Shown one piece after another: positions 63,554 through 64,000 of a stretch of 64,000 nt of DNA (its first letter is position 1; each line of letters begins with the position of its first letter). This stretch comes from a bacterium. Its GTDB lineage: Bacteria > Fidelibacterota > Marinisomatia > Marinisomatales > JAHJCW01. The notes under the pieces were generated by a model, which saw only the letters and a program-made list of their open reading frames with translations, was not told where the DNA came from and searched no databases. A program made the translations under genes and the position numbers. The stretch spans positions 1 through 64,000 of the forward strand of contig JANQGY010000003.1 of assembly GCA_028282845.1 (NCBI GenBank). Reading direction: 5' to 3'.

Positions 63554-64000
63554 TTACTGAGTTTTCACATAGTTAATCCGATCATCAAAATCAGGCTTAT
63601 TCTGTGGCGATTCAATTTCGTTAGATAAACTATCTTCAACCGTTTCGGCAACTACAGATTCATTATTAACATTTGTAACCGGTGCTACCGTACTTGGGTT
63701 AGGAATAACATTATTAGTTGTAACTTGTGTCGGGATTGCAGTTTGCGTAGCCGGATTACTCGGCAGTAACTCATACCCCACGAAAACAATTGCTAAAACT
63801 ACTAATGACATCATCGTTGCGGTCAAAGGCGTAAATCCAAATATTAGCGGTCTGCGATTTTGCTGTTCAGTTGGTACAATCACATTTTGTTGTGCAATAC
63901 GCGCTTGCAGTTTTTCAACAAATGCATCAGAAGTACGTACCTGCGATAGATTATTTAAACTCTTAATTGTCTTTCGAACAGCATCAACCTGCTCTTTGGC
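63554..64000 (-). CDS. Anti-sigma-factor-like transmembrane protein, C-terminal part
   Basis: The frame is open to the right edge, so the N-terminus lies outside the window. A GTG at 63883 is not the true start, because the upstream 39 codons (KEQVDAVRKTIKSLNNLSQV...AFVEKLQARI) are in frame and resemble the helical end of a zf-HC2 anti-sigma domain. Next come a membrane helix (ATMMSLVVLAIVFVGYELLP) and a Thr/Asn/Pro-rich periplasmic tail. The zinc-binding HC2 motif would be further upstream, so the identification is provisional. Confidence 0.6.
   Translation of the reverse strand, partial: AKEQVDAVRKTIKSLNNLSQVRTSDAFVEKLQARIAQQNVIVPTEQQNRRPLIFGFTPLTATMMSLVVLAIVFVGYELLPSNPATQTAIPTQVTTNNVIPNPSTVAPVTNVNNESVVAETVEDSLSNEIESPQNKPDFDDRINYVKTQ

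Noticed and set aside
1..64000. rRNA and tRNA genes, insertion sequences
   Set aside because: Reading through the intergenic gaps showed no cloverleaf with a tRNA TTC loop, no rRNA-like stretch and no transposase-coding frame; a short or degenerate one could still have been missed by eye.

Overview
The window comes from an AT-rich Gram-negative bacterium. The best guess is a member of the FCB superphylum (Ignavibacteria, Marinimicrobia or a similar lineage). The evidence is a type IX-secretion-like C-terminal sorting domain on a beta-propeller protein (39.8-41.9 kb), outer-membrane features (LspA, DegP/HtrA, DsbD, lipoproteins), a six-subunit Rnf complex followed by RseC, and frequent TTG starts behind AAGGAG-type ribosome binding sites. 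The phylum is an inference from gene content; no rRNA or tRNA gene was seen.

Layout. (1) 0-5.6 kb is accessory: the end of a RecQ-like helicase/phosphoribosyltransferase with a DprA-like partner (PsyrTA / RqlHI-type locus), a HicAB toxin-antitoxin pair, decayed tails of ahcY and of GMC oxidoreductases, an SnoaL-like lipoprotein, and a restriction-modification (R-M) pair. (2) 5.7-15.8 kb is a minus-strand housekeeping run: ileS, a DksA-like gene, lspA, rluD-like, xerC/D, hpf, a nucleotidyltransferase, metK, ahcY. (3) 16-25.3 kb carries degP, a two-gene R-M system, tlpA, dsbD, a patatin-like phospholipase, an AT-rich Nudix-like gene, pyrE and pyrF. (4) 25.4-31.6 kb is a second accessory zone: GNAT, a lone nuclease-like gene, an alpha/alpha-toroid protein and a methyltransferase-endonuclease-methyltransferase R-M cassette. 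(5) 31.6-37.5 kb is rnfCDGEAB-rseC. (6) 37.7-42.3 kb holds a dicarboxylate/amino-acid symporter, a LuxR-type regulator, the secreted propeller and a strong structured-RNA candidate. (7) 42.3-48.8 kb is hflX, a dolichol-kinase-like gene, PASTA, rsmB, fmt, def, yajC, plus a divergent alkyladenine glycosylase. (8) 49-64 kb is sat-cysC, a histidine kinase, YfhO, a flippase/sulfotransferase/glycosyltransferase cluster, an outer-membrane lipoprotein, a TPR lipoprotein, a GGDEF diguanylate cyclase and the end of an anti-sigma-like protein.

How parts fit. Housekeeping genes are packed with 4-8 bp overlaps, and defence-type genes are spliced between them. The most striking pattern is at the island borders. 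The 3' ends of core genes (ahcY, rseC) recur as decayed extra copies on the far side of the defence cassettes, and they differ from the intact copy mainly at synonymous positions. This suggests that diverged alleles were imported or displaced together with the cassettes. Sat-CysC makes PAPS, which could feed the sulfotransferase in the neighbouring glycan cluster.

Palindromic intergenic repeats recur through the window. Three share an identical 29-bp core, one of them inverted; two others are near-identical 76-bp direct copies flanking 1.8 kb of accessory DNA; and one supplies the stop codon of a gene.
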